Below are positions 21,801 through 33,935 of a stretch of DNA of 64,000 nt, piece by piece. Origin of the DNA: Lecanosticta acicola. Taxonomy: Eukaryota > Ascomycota > Dothideomycetes > Mycosphaerellales > Mycosphaerellaceae. The position numbers and the translations under genes are program-made. The notes below the pieces were generated by a model, which was given only the letters and a program-made list of their open reading frames with translations, made no database searches and was not told the origin of the DNA. Location: assembly GCA_963674455.1 (NCBI GenBank), contig CAVMBE010000002.1:124001-188000 (forward strand), given 5' to 3'. Position 1 is the stretch's first letter. Each line of letters opens with the position of its first letter.

Positions 21801-22258
21801 TCCGCTGTTATTGCCGGTGTACTGCTGGCGCTCTGCCCTTGGAGCGCGTTGATCGTCATACACGCCTACTCAGTCCAGCCAAGGCATCGTCAACGACCAC
21901 TTTACCAGTTCCGAGGCGGACGTGTGCATGCATGCGAGTGTGCTCACCCCCGGTGCCCGTCAGTCCATTCATTTCGCAAGGTCGCCGCTCCGGACGGCGC
22001 ACGACAGCAGCACGAACGAGTGCATAACGGCCACGGCTCCCGCTCCCAGCACCAAGCACCAGCACCAAGACCAGCAGACCTCGCCCCATTATTGCTGCCG
22101 CTGCCGCTACCGATACCACCCACGCATCGCCCGACAGGACCGCCAGCGTTAGACAACGACAGCTGCCATCCGAGGCATTGCAGTGCATCGCCAGAAGGTC
22201 CTCCGTGGCCCGCGAGCGATAGGTCTGGTACAGCACAGCGCAACGACAGCGCAACGAC

Positions 22259-22259
22259 A

Positions 22260-22291
<32 letters not shown>
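22259..22291. repeat. GAC trinucleotide microsatellite
   Basis: About 11 units, some 150 bp before the proposed otubain start codon. Confidence 0.9.
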
Positions 22292-22444
22292 AGCTCCTCT
22301 GGTACGCTACGGTCGAGGATTGAGTGTTGGCAGAAAAGCGACAAGTGTCGTGGTGACAAGTCGAGGATTTGCGGATCTGGTTGACAGCAGTGTGCAGTGC
22401 CCCGCAAAGCTGCCGGGCGGACCGTCCGGGTGAAGTCGATCGAG

Positions 22445-22735
22445 ATGATGAACCAGCGACAGCCGGTCGCGACGGCGTCGCCCTACCACCACCACCACCG
22501 TCTCGATCCATACGCCGCCGCCGCCGCCGCCCATCATCACCACCACCTCCACCACCTCCACCACCACCACCACCACAGCCCTCAGTCGGCCGCTGCCGCC
22601 CACCTGTCGCCGGCCGCGTTCCATCCGCCCACGACGCACTCGCTTTCGCACTATCATGACCCAGCCCTTGCGTCGCTGGCGTACCGACCGCTGCACTTAC
22701 CTCCGCAGCAGCAAACGCTGCCACAGCCAAACCAA

Positions 22736-22766
<31 letters not shown>

Positions 22767-24834
22767 ACGCGCCAACCGCTTCCGAAGCTACACAGCAAGC
22801 ACCTCTCTCGTTAGCGCAACTCTCCGCCGGGCCATACCACCACCAGCAGCAGCAGCAGCAGCACCCGCATCCCTCTTTCCACCAGCACCATTCCGCCTCA
22901 CTCTCGCAACCATCTCGTGCTGCCGCTCGTCAGCAGCAGACACAGCAACCCGCTCATCTCCAGCATCCGCAGCACCAACAGCAGTCCGCCATGGCCGACT
23001 ACGCCGGCGACGACCAGCTCGCCGAGCTCCAGAAACTCAGCGACAAGTACGAGCCCGAGCCGACGGTGTGTCCTTCCCTTTCCCTTCCCGTCCTCCCGTG
23101 TCGTCTGCGAGGTCATGTCTGTCTGTTTAGAGTTGCGGCGCGGGTCGTGAAGACAGACCATCGGCGCGATGGAGAGACGAAAAACATCCGAGCGCTGACC
23201 ATTGCTGATCTCCAACAGGGGCCACTCGTCGGCCAGCGCCAACCGAGCACGGCAATCACCACCGAGTACGCTTCTGCGGATCCTGTCTATCAAGCAAAGA
23301 CTGCCGTATGTCGAGAGCAACGTGACGGACATGAACCACCTCCACTGACGAAACATACAGGCGCTTCCACAGAAGTACTCGCATTACCGGACTGTCCGCG
23401 GCGATGGAAAGTGCGGCTGGCGAGGTATCCTTCACATGCAATCATCCACCCCTCTCGACCATGTACTGATGATGCTGCAGCTGTGGGTTTCGGCTACTTT
23501 GAGTCGCTCATCCGCCATGGCGATAGCAACACATTCGCTATCGAAGAAGCGCGCCTTCGCTCCCTCGGAAATGTCATTCAATCGGCCGGCGTCGACCCGA
23601 TACTGATTGAAGACTTTGCTGAAGAGACGTTCAACCTGCTCCGGGAGCTTTCCAACGCTTTGGCGACGGGCGATGCAGACGACATTTTGGTGGAGCGCTT
23701 CAACGATGACATGTTGCAGAACTATCTCATCACCCATCTCCGAGTGAGTAGAACGCAGCTGCAGCTACTTTTCCGCAATGTGCTGACCTCGGCCAGACCC
23801 TCACCTCTGCGTGGATGACTACCCATGAGGAGAACTATGCGCCCTGGCTGCTGGGACAGACCGTCGAGCAATACTGCAAGACCCAGATCACGCCCGTCGC
23901 TGCTGAGATGGACAATGTCGGCCTTGCTGCACTCAAAGACGTCCTCCTGTCACCTGCTAGCATCACGCTCGAAGTGCTCTACCTCGACCGCAGCGAGGGT
24001 CGCGAGGTAACGATGCACCGCTTCGATCCCGTGAACAGTGAGGGTCAGACTATCGGCAGCTTGAGACTGCTCTATCGACCGTGAGCAATTTGCATTGTCC
24101 CTGCCTCCTCAGATTCTGACCGTGATGCAGTGGCCACTACGATCTCCTTTACAAGGAGGAAGATCTTCCCGCCCCGCCACCACCCCAGCCTGCGGTGCCG
24201 ACATATCTGCAATATGCAAGTCAAAGCTACGAGCCGGTGTACGACTTGGGTGTCTCGGACTTCATGACCTCCATCCCTGGGATGTCGTACGCCAATATCC
24301 CACAAGGGAGCTGGATGTCATCAACCTACGGCACTGGCTCGGATTTCTTTACTACGCAAGCGCCAGTGCAGTCGTGTGCCCAAACAGTGCCAACGCCATC
24401 CGCGCCGGCACCTCAGCCGCACGTTCAGTCTCAGCCCGTCTATGCTTCTGCCAGCACACCCACACCCATGGTTGCACCGCCGTCGCACATGCCACATGAA
24501 CTGGCGATACGCACCAGCGTTCCCCAAGCTGCGCCGGGGACGTCTGACCTTCACTCGAGCGGAGGCCCTTTCCGACCCTCAGCTTGGCAGCTTGAACCCG
24601 ACTTCGTGTCAGCGACATCGCAAATGCCGTTCCAGACTTCGATTTTCAGGAAGTAAGTACCAAAGCAGTCGATTTGTCAACGAACATCAGACTAATGAGA
24701 TGAGAAGCTCCCACTTCAATACAGCCCACTTTCTGAATCCAGACTTTCAACCCGAGCAATGGGATCCTGACGATGAATATGCAACGACATCCAGCAGTGG
24801 CAAATCTAGCACGCGACACAAGAATAGCGGATGA
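22445..24834 (+). CDS. Otubain-family deubiquitinase with poly-His/Gln N-terminal extension
   Basis: Seven exons: 22445-23065, 23219-23305, 23361-23424, 23481-23743, 23797-24080, 24131-24652 and 24708-24834, total 655 residues. The start is the ATG of MMNQRQPV; the frame is open further up but without ATG. The first 180 residues are low complexity with His, Ala and Gln runs. The peptidase C65 domain follows: YRTVRGDGKCGWRAVGFG with Asp251 and Cys254, TSAWMTTHEENYAPW, and GHYDLLY with the catalytic His at about 442. A Pro/Gln-rich tail ends the protein. The family removes ubiquitin, in many members Lys48-linked chains. The last intron sits right after SIFRK: unspliced reading would stop there, so two C-termini are possible. 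Confidence 0.9.
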
Positions 24835-25834
24835 CCACCGTCCGCGCGACCCGCACCTTGCGCTACGGTCTCACAGAACGATCCGGATGACCCGATTCTC
24901 CCCGGTCTTCAGATGCCGTCCCACGCTCGAGGGGGTGTACCCAACCACCGGGGTCGCGCTTTCACGAGCGTCACACCAACTACTGGACGGTAGTGTGCGC
25001 CACTGTCTTCTCTCATCCTCGACCGCCACACCTACCACTCCAACCTCCGTCTCTCCTTCTGGTGTTGGGATCGGTTGAAACTTAACGACGCCTCACGACC
25101 AAAGACTTATCACCTCAGGGTACCCTACAGCAGCAGACTTATACCAAAGTTTTGAGCAGATTATACTCTCCATCATGGAATTAACCTTGAAACTAATCGC
25201 GGAGATGGGGGGGAAAATGGCGACAGAAGGCAACGAAAGAGAAGGTGCATGGTCTGTAGAGTCTATTGGGGAGCCCGGGCTGATCGAGTTTGCATTTAGC
25301 GTCGGCGATGGTAGGACGGTGATCAAAGGGGCAAGGCGAAGATCTGATGGCGTTTGAGCCTAATTTTTCGGTTTATTGTGTCGTGTGTCTACATCTATGC
25401 CGCCCTTGAGACGCGTATTCTAGATTGCAGTAAAGACTTAATCGAGACACTCCTTCTTCGAACCTTCGATGGCACCGCACAGCCCCAGTTATCTCACTCA
25501 TCTGGTATGACGCGTACTTGAACTGAGCTCTGACGGAGACCAATCCAATGCTGACAACGACTTACCGTGTGCATGCAATCCAGTTAGTCAATCTAAGCGC
25601 GTGGGTGAGTATTCATTTGCCACGACTTCTGACCAGTGAAGTCTTGGCGGGAGTAAGCGAACAGAAGCACGGACGCACTTCCCGCCCACAAGCAAAATCA
25701 AAATCGACTCCGCACCCGGTCTCTTCGACGACACCAGCAGCGCACGCATCTGCATCATCGCCATATCTCGAGACAACCCATAATTCCATCACGACACCTA
25801 TCGAGATTATCACCACCGTTCAACAACCGCCAAA
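24835..25834. other. Intergenic stretch upstream of the eS27 gene
   Basis: It holds the otubain 3' UTR and the eS27 promoter/5' UTR. Short frames (24773-25078, 25093-25357) show no motif. Nothing else is seen. Confidence 0.4.
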
Positions 25835-26321
25835 ATGGTACGTCTGGAGTACGATTGAATGCTCGTCACCCTGGCCGCTTGCAACACTCGGTCGGGCGTC
25901 TGGAAGAGGAGGCACACGACCGCGCAGGCCTGGTCTGAGGGCTGCGAACAGGGTGGCGGCGCATTGAAGAGGATATATGGACATGCGAAGATGGAATCCA
26001 GGCTAACATGGGCATGATAGACTCTCGCAGTTGATCTCCTCAACCCGACGCCTCAGGCTGAGGCCCGCAAGCACAAGCTGAAGGTACATCTCGAAAATAT
26101 CACCAATTGTCCTATCCGGGATACTAATTGCAGAACAGACCCTTGTCCCAGGCCCACGCTCCTTCTTCATGGACGTCAAGTGCCCCGGCTGCTTCACCAT
26201 CACCACCGTCTTCTCGCACGCACAAACCGTCGTCGTCTGCGCCGGCTGCTCGCAGGTCCTCTGCCAGCCCACTGGAGGCAAGGCTCGTCTCACCGAGGGC
26301 TGCTCTTTCCGGAGAAAGTAA
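25835..26321 (+). CDS. rps27: 40S ribosomal protein eS27
   Basis: Three exons: 25835-25837, 26021-26083 and 26139-26321, total 82 residues, the normal fungal length. By this model the first exon carries only the initiator ATG, directly followed by GTACGT. The protein then reads MTLAVDLLNPTPQAEARKHK. The C4 zinc ribbon is complete with CPGC and CAGC, followed by LCQPTGGKARLTEGCSFRRK, the near-invariant end of eS27. It binds the 40S platform. Intron 1 is 183 nt, intron 2 is 55 nt. A second CAG 5 nt before the chosen acceptor of intron 2 would break the frame. Confidence 0.95.
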
Positions 26322-27007
26322 ACGACTCGCCACGATCAGAAAATGAGAAAGGGGGGAATACGGACGGCGGCGAACCGGATACAATGGATGACCTTTGCAC
26401 AGCTAGACATGGTCAACGTAGATTATGTCTAGCAAGGGGTCATGCGCGCTTTCGACACCACGGAATGACACTACTACAAATGGCTATCAGTTCCTCCTAC
26501 GACGGCTTGTTTTTCCTGTCTCCCCGTTTATCGAAAAGGAATGGGGAGCTTCTATCTTGATTGATACCGGGCGTTTAAAAGGTGTACTATCATATGCATG
26601 GAAGGAGGTGAGATGGTGTGGTGCCTGCGAGCTCTGGCACTCTGTTCTGGTCGCTGGGCGAGGACCAAGATACCCCGTCGAGGAGTCCTACCCTTTGCAT
26701 ATGTCGGTTGGCACAAGGACAATCAAAAACATTGCAAAATCCGATCGTCTCGTAAACCCTCTCCGATGATATCACGTGACTGTGCTCGTAGACCGTGAAA
26801 TGCCTCCATATCAACGTCGCCCAGCTCAAGCCCCACTTCAGCTGCACTCTACGTAAGATTTACGACCTTATACCGTGTCGTCAAGTACCATGCACACCCG
26901 TAGCCTCTTCACACCTTGCCTTGCAATGCCTTCACTCTGTTCATCTCCAATCAAGTAGCCGTCGCCGATCAGATCCAGAATACGCTGAACCAACCACCAG
27001 GGACATC
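26322..27007. other. Intergenic stretch between eS27 and the DERA gene
   Basis: 3' UTR of eS27 and upstream region of the aldolase. The frame of the aldolase is open back to 26795, but the upstream part lacks family similarity. Nothing else is seen. Confidence 0.4.
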
Positions 27008-28244
27008 ATGGCATCGATCGCGCAGTCCAAACTCGACAGCATGTACGAGACACCACCACGCTACACCCCCTTCGACTCCCGGGACCGCACACTTCACTCC
27101 GCCGGCAGCGATCCAGATCCCATCCGACCCCGAATCGCAAAAGAAGCAGAGCACGCGGCGGAAGAGGTAGCAGCACCGACGAGCGACCCCCAAACGATGT
27201 CATTACCACCTAGTTTCGTGGAACGGGGGGAAGTGCTGTGTGCCGAAGAGATGACGACGCGGTATACGGATGCAGAATGGGAGGAGATTTTCCGGGAAGT
27301 GGAAGCGGAAGTGGAAGCGTGGTTGGCGAAAGAAGGGAAAGGGCAAGGAGGGGGGAAGAAGAAGCGGGTTGTGGACTTGGGTGAGGTGGCGGGGAGGATT
27401 GATCATACGCTTTTGAAGTTGGATGCGAAGGGCATGCAGATTGATGAGCTTTGTAGTGAGGCTAGGAGGCATGGGTTTGCGGTGAGTACAGCATAGCATA
27501 CCGGACAGAACAGGAACAGGAACAGGAACAGGAACAGGACATGCAAGGCTGACTTCCACTCAGAGCGTCTGCGTCCGACCCGCCTGGGTCCAACAGTGCA
27601 CCAGCAACCTCCAAAACACCCGCAACCCGCACATCAAAACCGCAGCCGTGATAGCCTTCCACGAAGGAACGCAAGACCTCTCCTCCAGCATCCTCGAAAT
27701 CCGCTCCGCCCTCGAAGCCGGCGCCGACGAATTCGACATCGTCCTCAACCACGCACTCCTCACCTCCTCCCCCTCCTCCTCCCCAAACGACAAATTCGCC
27801 CAGATCTACAACCACCTCGCCTCCCTCCGCCAGCAGGCGCCCGAGCCGAAGATCCTCAAACTCATCCTCGAGACCTCCCAGCTCACACGCTCCCAGATCG
27901 TCGCCGCGGCCACCCTCGCCGCCGCCGCGTCGTACGATTTCATCAAGACCTCCACGGGCTTCAATGGCGCCGGGGCGACGGTGGAAAACGTCCGATTGAT
28001 GAGTGCCTGCTGCGAGGTTCTGGCGAAGAGGAATGGCGGCGGGAAGAAGATGCACGTCAAGGCGTCCGGGGGGATTCGGACGTTGGGGGATGCGGTGGAG
28101 ATGTTGGAGGCTGGGGCGGAGAGGTTGGGGAGTAGTGGTGGGGTTGGGATTGCGAAGGAGGCGAGGGAGAAGGGAAAGGGGGAGGGAGGGGATGGTGGGG
28201 AGAGCATAGTAGGGGGGGCGACGAGGTTGGAGACGGATTACTGA
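27008..28244 (+). CDS. Deoxyribose-phosphate aldolase
   Basis: Two exons, 27008-27481 and 27564-28244, total 384 residues. The enzyme splits 2-deoxyribose 5-phosphate into glyceraldehyde 3-phosphate and acetaldehyde. The DeoC barrel starts near residue 120 (AGRIDHTLLKLDAKG), with SVCVRPAWV, the catalytic Asp in EFDIVLNH, the Schiff-base Lys in YDFIKTSTGF (about 285) and the second Lys in MHVKASGGIR (about 323). A 120-residue N-terminal extension rich in Glu is longer than in bacterial DeoC (about 220-260 residues). The chosen start (MASIAQSK) avoids an upstream frame with no similarity. The intron contains a GGAACA minisatellite. Confidence 0.92.
27504..27540. repeat. GGAACA hexanucleotide repeat inside the aldolase intron
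   Basis: About five to six units of ACAGGA lie within the intron at 27482-27563. Confidence 0.85.
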
Positions 28245-28748
28245 GGTAAGATGGGGCTGGGAGAGGGTTCCATCTCAGGGGCTTCGCTGGCTTTAAAGTT
28301 GCGCGGCGAGAACAGAAGAAGAGAAAGCAGGAGAGCTTCTCTCTCTCTCAAACGAAGACACGATTTGAAGACATCCATGATTGAGCTGTCATATGTAGCA
28401 TAGCGATGAGCATCACTCAGCAAGCGGCATCGCGGCATCGAGGCATCGAAGCATCTCCACTACGAAACAAACATTTTCTGCAACCCTCTCGCTGTCGTGA
28501 TGATCAGTCCTTTCTTTCTCTTCATTGTGCCTAGATAGCACTGCTATAACACCTCCAACAGCCGGAAACCGGAATCAAGGTCTTTCCACTTCATCAAATC
28601 GTAGCATAAATCAGCCCACAACGAGCTTCCCCCCCCAAAGGGGTATCATCTCCCTCCAACCCACTCACTCAAAAAACCACCCCCCATCTCAGTCAGTCAG
28701 TCAGTCAGGTCATCACATCATCACATGACATCAAATCCCGTCATCACC
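28245..28748. other. Intergenic stretch between convergent aldolase and annexin genes
   Basis: It contains GGCATCG-type short repeats near 28426-28455 and a CAGT run at 28690-28708. No gene is seen. Confidence 0.5.
28690..28708. repeat. CAGT tetranucleotide repeat
   Basis: Nearly five units, just past the annexin stop codon. Confidence 0.8.
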
Positions 28749-30984
28749 TCAACCCCCAGCCTCACACAACTCACACAAAAACTCCCTCAGATCCCCCTTC
28801 TTAGGAGCCGTAGCCGCCTGCACGGCCTCAACCAACGGACGCCGATACTTGTCGTAAAATTCCCGCTTCACGCGCGCCAGGTGCGCGCGATCCCAGTGCA
28901 CGCGCACCAAGCGGGAAATCAGCAGCTCGTAGCGGAGTTCGTCGGCTGTGTTCTTGTCGGAGATGTCGCGGAGGGCGTGGTGTAGGAGGAGGGCGTCGCG
29001 GGCGGGTTTGTTGATTACACCGTTGAGGATGTGGGCTATGACTTCGCCCTGTTGGGGGGGGAGGGGGGGGAGGAGGGTATTAGTGAGAGAGGGAGGGAGA
29101 TGGGGATTGGGGGTGGGATGGGGGACTCACGACCAGATTATTAGATTTCCGGAGCGCGGCGCGGGCGAAATTCTCGCCATACATCCTCTCATACGTCCTC
29201 AGAACTTCGCGGAGATGCGAATCGCTCCTGCGGATCACAATTTCCAACATGGCCGATTCGCCTCCCTTGTCCGCCCTCACACTGCGATAGAGGAGGTCGA
29301 CGTCGCGATGGAGATATTCCACCGGGTAGGAATCCTGTTCTTCCTGCCTCCTCTCTTCCAGAACCATCAACACGGCCGTGCGGAATTTATCCATTTTCAG
29401 TTCCTTCTCCATACATCGGACCAGGGAGTCGGAATAGCGCTTGTCTTTGAAATCCTCCTTGATCATGCGGATTTCCGTGTTCGTGCGGCCCATGAGGCTT
29501 TCGATGAGCAGTTCCCGGCGAGAGCCGTGGGATTGGTACCAGAAATTCGCCCAGTAGCCCTCGCTCTCCCATCGCCCCAGAGCGGTGACATAGACTGCCT
29601 TGCCAAACATGGTGCCCGAGAGTTTCATGTTGATGTGTTTGGAGAGGTTGACGCCCTTGCCGTGCACTCGGACCTGTTTCTTGTATTCCTTGTGCACTTC
29701 CATGATCTGGTCGTGGGAGAGATGGGGTAGGATATCGCAGATGGCGTCGGCGTCGGGTTTATGGTGGTTGAGAGCGGAAGCGATGGCTTTGGCATCTTCT
29801 TCCGCGTCGTAGAGCTTTACGCGTTTCTTTTCCTTGCGGGCGAGGTCTTGGGCGAGACGATCGTTGGTGGGTTTCGTGGCGCTTGGTCGGGCTTCTCGCG
29901 AGACGGCTGGGGAGAGAGGCTCGAAGTCGAGGTCGGAGAGATCGTCGTCGGGACGGATTGCTAGGGGCATGGGAGAGATGGATTGGTAAGTTCCATAATA
30001 GGCTTCGAGCAATGGACTCGGCGGCGGCATGCTTCCTCCCAGTGCCTGAAGATCGGGCCTGTTGCCACTGACGGATAGTCGATCCATCCTCGGTCCCAGT
30101 CCTGGAGATCGTGGTGCTGACAATGATGATCCTGGTTGGGTGTTCACGGCCAGTCGGTTGGTCCTCGAAGAGGAACCGTGTCGCTCGAGCCTCTCTCGAC
30201 CCGGCGTGATATCCACAACATGGGCGTCCGGCTCGTATGCGTTATGAGAGTATGTGCTCGGCATTTGCTCGTGGAATTGCCCCTGAGGCGTTACAGAGTA
30301 GCCATATTCCTGGGACTGCGGCTGTCCATACGGTGTGGAATTATATCTCACAGTCTGAGGCGGCGGCTGCCCACACGCATTCTGATTATAAATCACAGCC
30401 GGCGGCGACTGGCTGCCCACGGGCTTCGCAGTATAGGTGATCTTGTCCGGAGGCTGAGCGTACTGATACTGGCCAGAAGAGACTCTCGAGTACGACGAAT
30501 GCCTGGAAAGATTCTCCCGCTTCGAATAATCCTTCCCATACGCCAGATCATCATCTTTACTCTTCTTGCGTGGTGGAAGGGGAGGAGGAGGATACTGCTC
30601 CGCCGGCGGAACATACCCGGGCCTCTCATGCGGTGGGAAATCCGTATACCCGCCCATCGTGAAACCCCCGTTATCCTCCGGGTACGGCATGGAAACCTGC
30701 TGGAAAGATCCCGGCATGGAATTGGCGCTCGGGCTAGCAGGGAAATACGGATTTCCAGAATTTCCAGTAGGTGTATTCACGCCGTAAGCAGGCGAAGTGA
30801 CACCTCCATTGCCACTGCCATTCCCATACGGCACAGCAGAGGGACTTGCCGGGTAAGTATAAGAAGTCCTCGGAATTTCAGGTGCCTCAGGAAGTCCAAC
30901 ATTGCTTCTCGATCTCGACCGTTCCCTTCCGCCAGGCGAGTTGGATCTCCCGCGCCGGCTTCGGTCGTCCGGCTTCAGCGACAT
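28749..30984 (-). CDS. Annexin with long disordered N-terminus
   Basis: Two exons, 30984-29131 and 29048-28749, joined by an 82-nt intron; 717 residues. The first 390 residues are Pro, Gln, Tyr and Ser-rich (SRSRSNVGLPEAPEIP, PPPPLPPRKKSKDDD). The C-terminal 330 residues form four annexin repeats: AEEDAKAIASALNHHKPDADAI (repeat 1), FGKAVYVTALGRWES (repeat 2 region), SLMGRTNTEIRMIKEDF (repeat 3), and a last repeat whose second half (ILNGVINKPARDALLL to FYDKYRR) lies in exon 2. Annexins bind acidic phospholipids in a calcium-dependent way. The Ca-binding GxGT loops are weak here (for example MGRTNTE), so calcium dependence is uncertain. Confidence 0.88.
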
Positions 30985-31527
30985 CTTGATTGAGGACTCC
31001 GGGTGATGAACATGAGGGGGGAGAAGGAGAAGCAGAAGAAGAAATAAGAAAGAAGAAGCAGAAAGCGACTCGGCTCGAGAGGCCGCAAGTGCAAGGCCGG
31101 CGGTAGTTGAAACGATTCTTGGACCTACCTCTCAGCCTCTCAGCCGCAGCAAATCCCAGCACACAGGTGCGCTGCAGCTTTGGCGCCTCAAAAGCGGAAA
31201 GCCATCTAGCCCGGGCCACCGCCATCAGCAAGGCTGCCCGTCACTTTGGCTTTTGGGGCGCCAGGAATGTACACCATCAGATGACCAAAATGATGCACAC
31301 AATGCAGATGCACAAGACGTGGGGTGAAGTTGCTGAGTATTAGGTTGGCTGTGTAAGAGGAAAACCAATGGTGCTGCCTGACAAGGTGTGAGATGGAAGG
31401 AGCCGAGAACTTCCGAGATATCCCCTACTAGATGAACACTACTAATAAACGAAGCGTTTGGATGTCCGCCTGGTCTGGGGTCTTGGCTATTCTACTGTAC
31501 GACGTGTCCCTCAAGCGGACTCATCAT
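30985..31527. other. Intergenic stretch upstream of annexin
   Basis: Annexin promoter and 3' region of the CorA-like gene. No coding frame with motifs is seen. Confidence 0.4.
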
Positions 31528-33935
31528 CTACACCTCAGACGTGTGAGCCTTTCCCTTCGTCCGCGCCCCTTTGATCATGGTTGCCAATTTCGAAGAAGAA
31601 GCCCTCTGAATGGGCCGTGGCTCGACCTCGTCATGCTCTTCGATCCCACTCAAATGCCCACGATCACCATGCTGTCCTGACTGCGGCCCTTGACCTGCTC
31701 GCCCGGCAAAGCTCTCATGTCTCGAATCATTCGTCCGGCGTAGGCGTGGTCGATCGGTCCTGGCAGACTTCGCGTCGTCTTCGCACCTTTCGCGTTCATC
31801 TTTGATCTCGCGCTTGCCTTCAAAAGGCTTCCCCAGCCAGCGAAACAGCATGACTAATTTGATATACATGTACTCCACGCGGTGTCGCCAGAACATCATT
31901 CCTCGGTTGGAGTTCAAGGAGCCGATCAGGATGAAGAAGGGTACGCAAACGGCGACCAGCACGACACCAAAGGTCCAGAAGTTGGGTGACGTTGGCATGT
32001 TGGTCATTCCAAAGACGGATGTGACGAACTGGGACGGTAGGAAGAAGATCGAAACTAATGTCAAGAGCTTGATGTTGTGGCCTTGCTGGACAGTGGTCTC
32101 GGTGGCTTCGACAGACTTGCGAGACTCCTTCACGGAGGTACCCACGTACAGTTCTTCCCGTAAGCCTAGAAGCTGTCAACCATTGAGGATTCGTCCCTGC
32201 TCAGCATAGCCTACCTCGAATCTCAGTGCGCCGCTCCTCATTCCCGGCAATGAGCGTACGGAACTTTGCCATCTGAGCCTCGAACTTCTTGCGCAGAGCC
32301 GCCATCTTCTTCTTATAGTAGACGCTGCGCGGACTGTCGGGCTCAACAAGTGGCCAAAGTGTCTTATCTGTACCTTCCCAGAGCTCCTCGGTGAAGTTGT
32401 GCTCGAATTCATCGATGATGGACCTGATGCTCTCATTCATAATGCCGAGTGTCTGATACGCCCAAAAGTATCGACGGACAAATGTGAAGTGCTCGTCTTC
32501 GAAGAGCAGGTCATCTCGGTACTTCGCATCGAACATGAAATCTGCTGACGGTGTTATCAGCCTCGTGATGGCTCGATTGATATCCTAAGACTGGTTAGCA
32601 TGTTGTTCGGAGGCGTGCTAAGTCATCAGTCGAGCAGGTTCCACGTACCTCGAAGCGGCGCTGGGCATCTCTGAACTCTCCCAGCAACAACACCATGAAG
32701 GCTTCAGGGCCGTTGACAAAATGCTTTGATGTATCAATCATGTCAGTACTACTGTTGAGATCCGGGTAGCATTGCAGGTTGAGTAGATGCCAAGAAGACC
32801 ATGGATCATAGATGTTGCCGTACGCGTTCTGTCCCACGTTCCGTCGAGCCGGATTGCGTACTTTGCGGATCGGCTTTTCCGTAAAAGCCAGCGCGACGAC
32901 CGAATTGCACCGTGTGATACGGATGTGCTTGGGGTTTTGGTCCAACTCTCTTGTCCCCATTTGCCAGTCCATCGGAACGCAGTCATCCGCGACAATGGTG
33001 AAATACTGGAAGACGAATATCTTGCTGCATTGTCGGCGGGGGTCCAAGTCAAATCCTCGATGGACATCAGCCTTTGAAGCTTCCGCTGCCATTAGAGCCT
33101 TAAAGATCTCGTCCATGTCAAACGTCCTATTGAGTGTGTAATGAACGGCACCGAAGAGCGTTGGGCTCAGTTCTCGCATAATGGTGATTCTGCCGACGGC
33201 TCTCCTTTCCCGGTTAGGTGGGTTGATCTCTTTGATGCAGTTCCAGATAGACATGGCTCGTGAGGTGTTAGTGTCACCGGAAACATCTACATTTAGCGGC
33301 GCTCCGTCTGGGCCAACATCCCAAACTTGGTAGCCGCTGAGATGACTCCGATCCTCGACAGGTCCGGCTTGAGTCGGGAGATACCAGTGATCTCTGACGT
33401 GGGAAGCGTTCTCCATCGACTCATGGCCCAGGACATCCCGAAGTATTTGCCAGCCATACTCGTCCCAGGGATTGTTGACGAGGTGTTGTCGTAGTCCTTC
33501 GAGGTCATAGTTTTCTGTCTCAAGGGGATTCTGGGCGTAAAGAAGCTCATCGCTCTCATGCTCGGCGTCTGATTCTTCGCCAGTGCCTCTTGTGAAAACA
33601 GACTGGGCGCCTCGGGGAGGAATCCTGGACGAATCCACTTGACTAGGAGCGTTGCTATCGGTCCGAGGAGGTGTGCCTTTGTCCTTGTTGAGAGTGAGAT
33701 GAGATGTGGTGTCATTAGGCCTCAGCAAGTTTTGAGTCAGAAGCTCTTGAAACTTTTGCGCCGCCTCGAGGTACGCTTCTTTTTGGCTCTCCAGGCTTTG
33801 CAGCAGCAGCTCCGCTTGTGCAGCTTCGCCTTCTCCGTCCATTTGAGGATGGTATGCAAGTGTCAGCTGTGATGCATCATGGTAGGAGGAACCAACGTAT
33901 CGATTCACTCGAGGAATGCACTCGATATGGCTCAT
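31528..33935 (-). CDS. CorA-like divalent-cation transporter family protein
   Basis: Three exons, 33935-32649, 32584-32215 and 32165-31528 (introns 64 and 49 nt), 764 residues. The N-terminal 130 residues are hydrophilic. The middle matches the soluble cytosolic domain of fungal CorA-like proteins. Two membrane segments near the C-terminus (NIKLLTLVSIFFLPSQFVTS and FWTFGVVLVAVCVPFFIL) form the CorA signature hairpin. The loop start reads FGMTNMP where transporters have GMN, so the selectivity motif is altered. A charged 120-residue tail follows. The family transports Mg and related ions; this member may be a transporter with changed selectivity or a non-transporting relative. Confidence 0.82.

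Larger units (their letters stand above)
18811..22444. other. 3.6 kb gene-free interval rich in simple repeats
   Basis: No supported gene. Plus-strand frames at 21245-22027 and 21303-22433 are long, but they overlap each other in different frames, are Ser/Pro/His/Arg-rich and end in simple repeats. The interval probably holds the 3' UTR of csn2 and a long regulatory or 5' untranslated region of the otubain gene. Confidence 0.5.

Noticed and set aside
21303..22433. 376-codon plus frame upstream of otubain
   Set aside because: It overlaps another long frame, is biased in composition, and ends through a GAC microsatellite; no domain is visible.
21303..24376. His- and Pro-rich alternative frames over the otubain N-terminal region
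   Set aside because: They arise from CAC/CAG/CCA repeats read in other frames; only one frame splices into the peptidase domain.
25093..25357. Small frames on both strands between otubain and eS27
   Set aside because: Each is under 80 codons, they overlap one another antisense, and neither has a motif.
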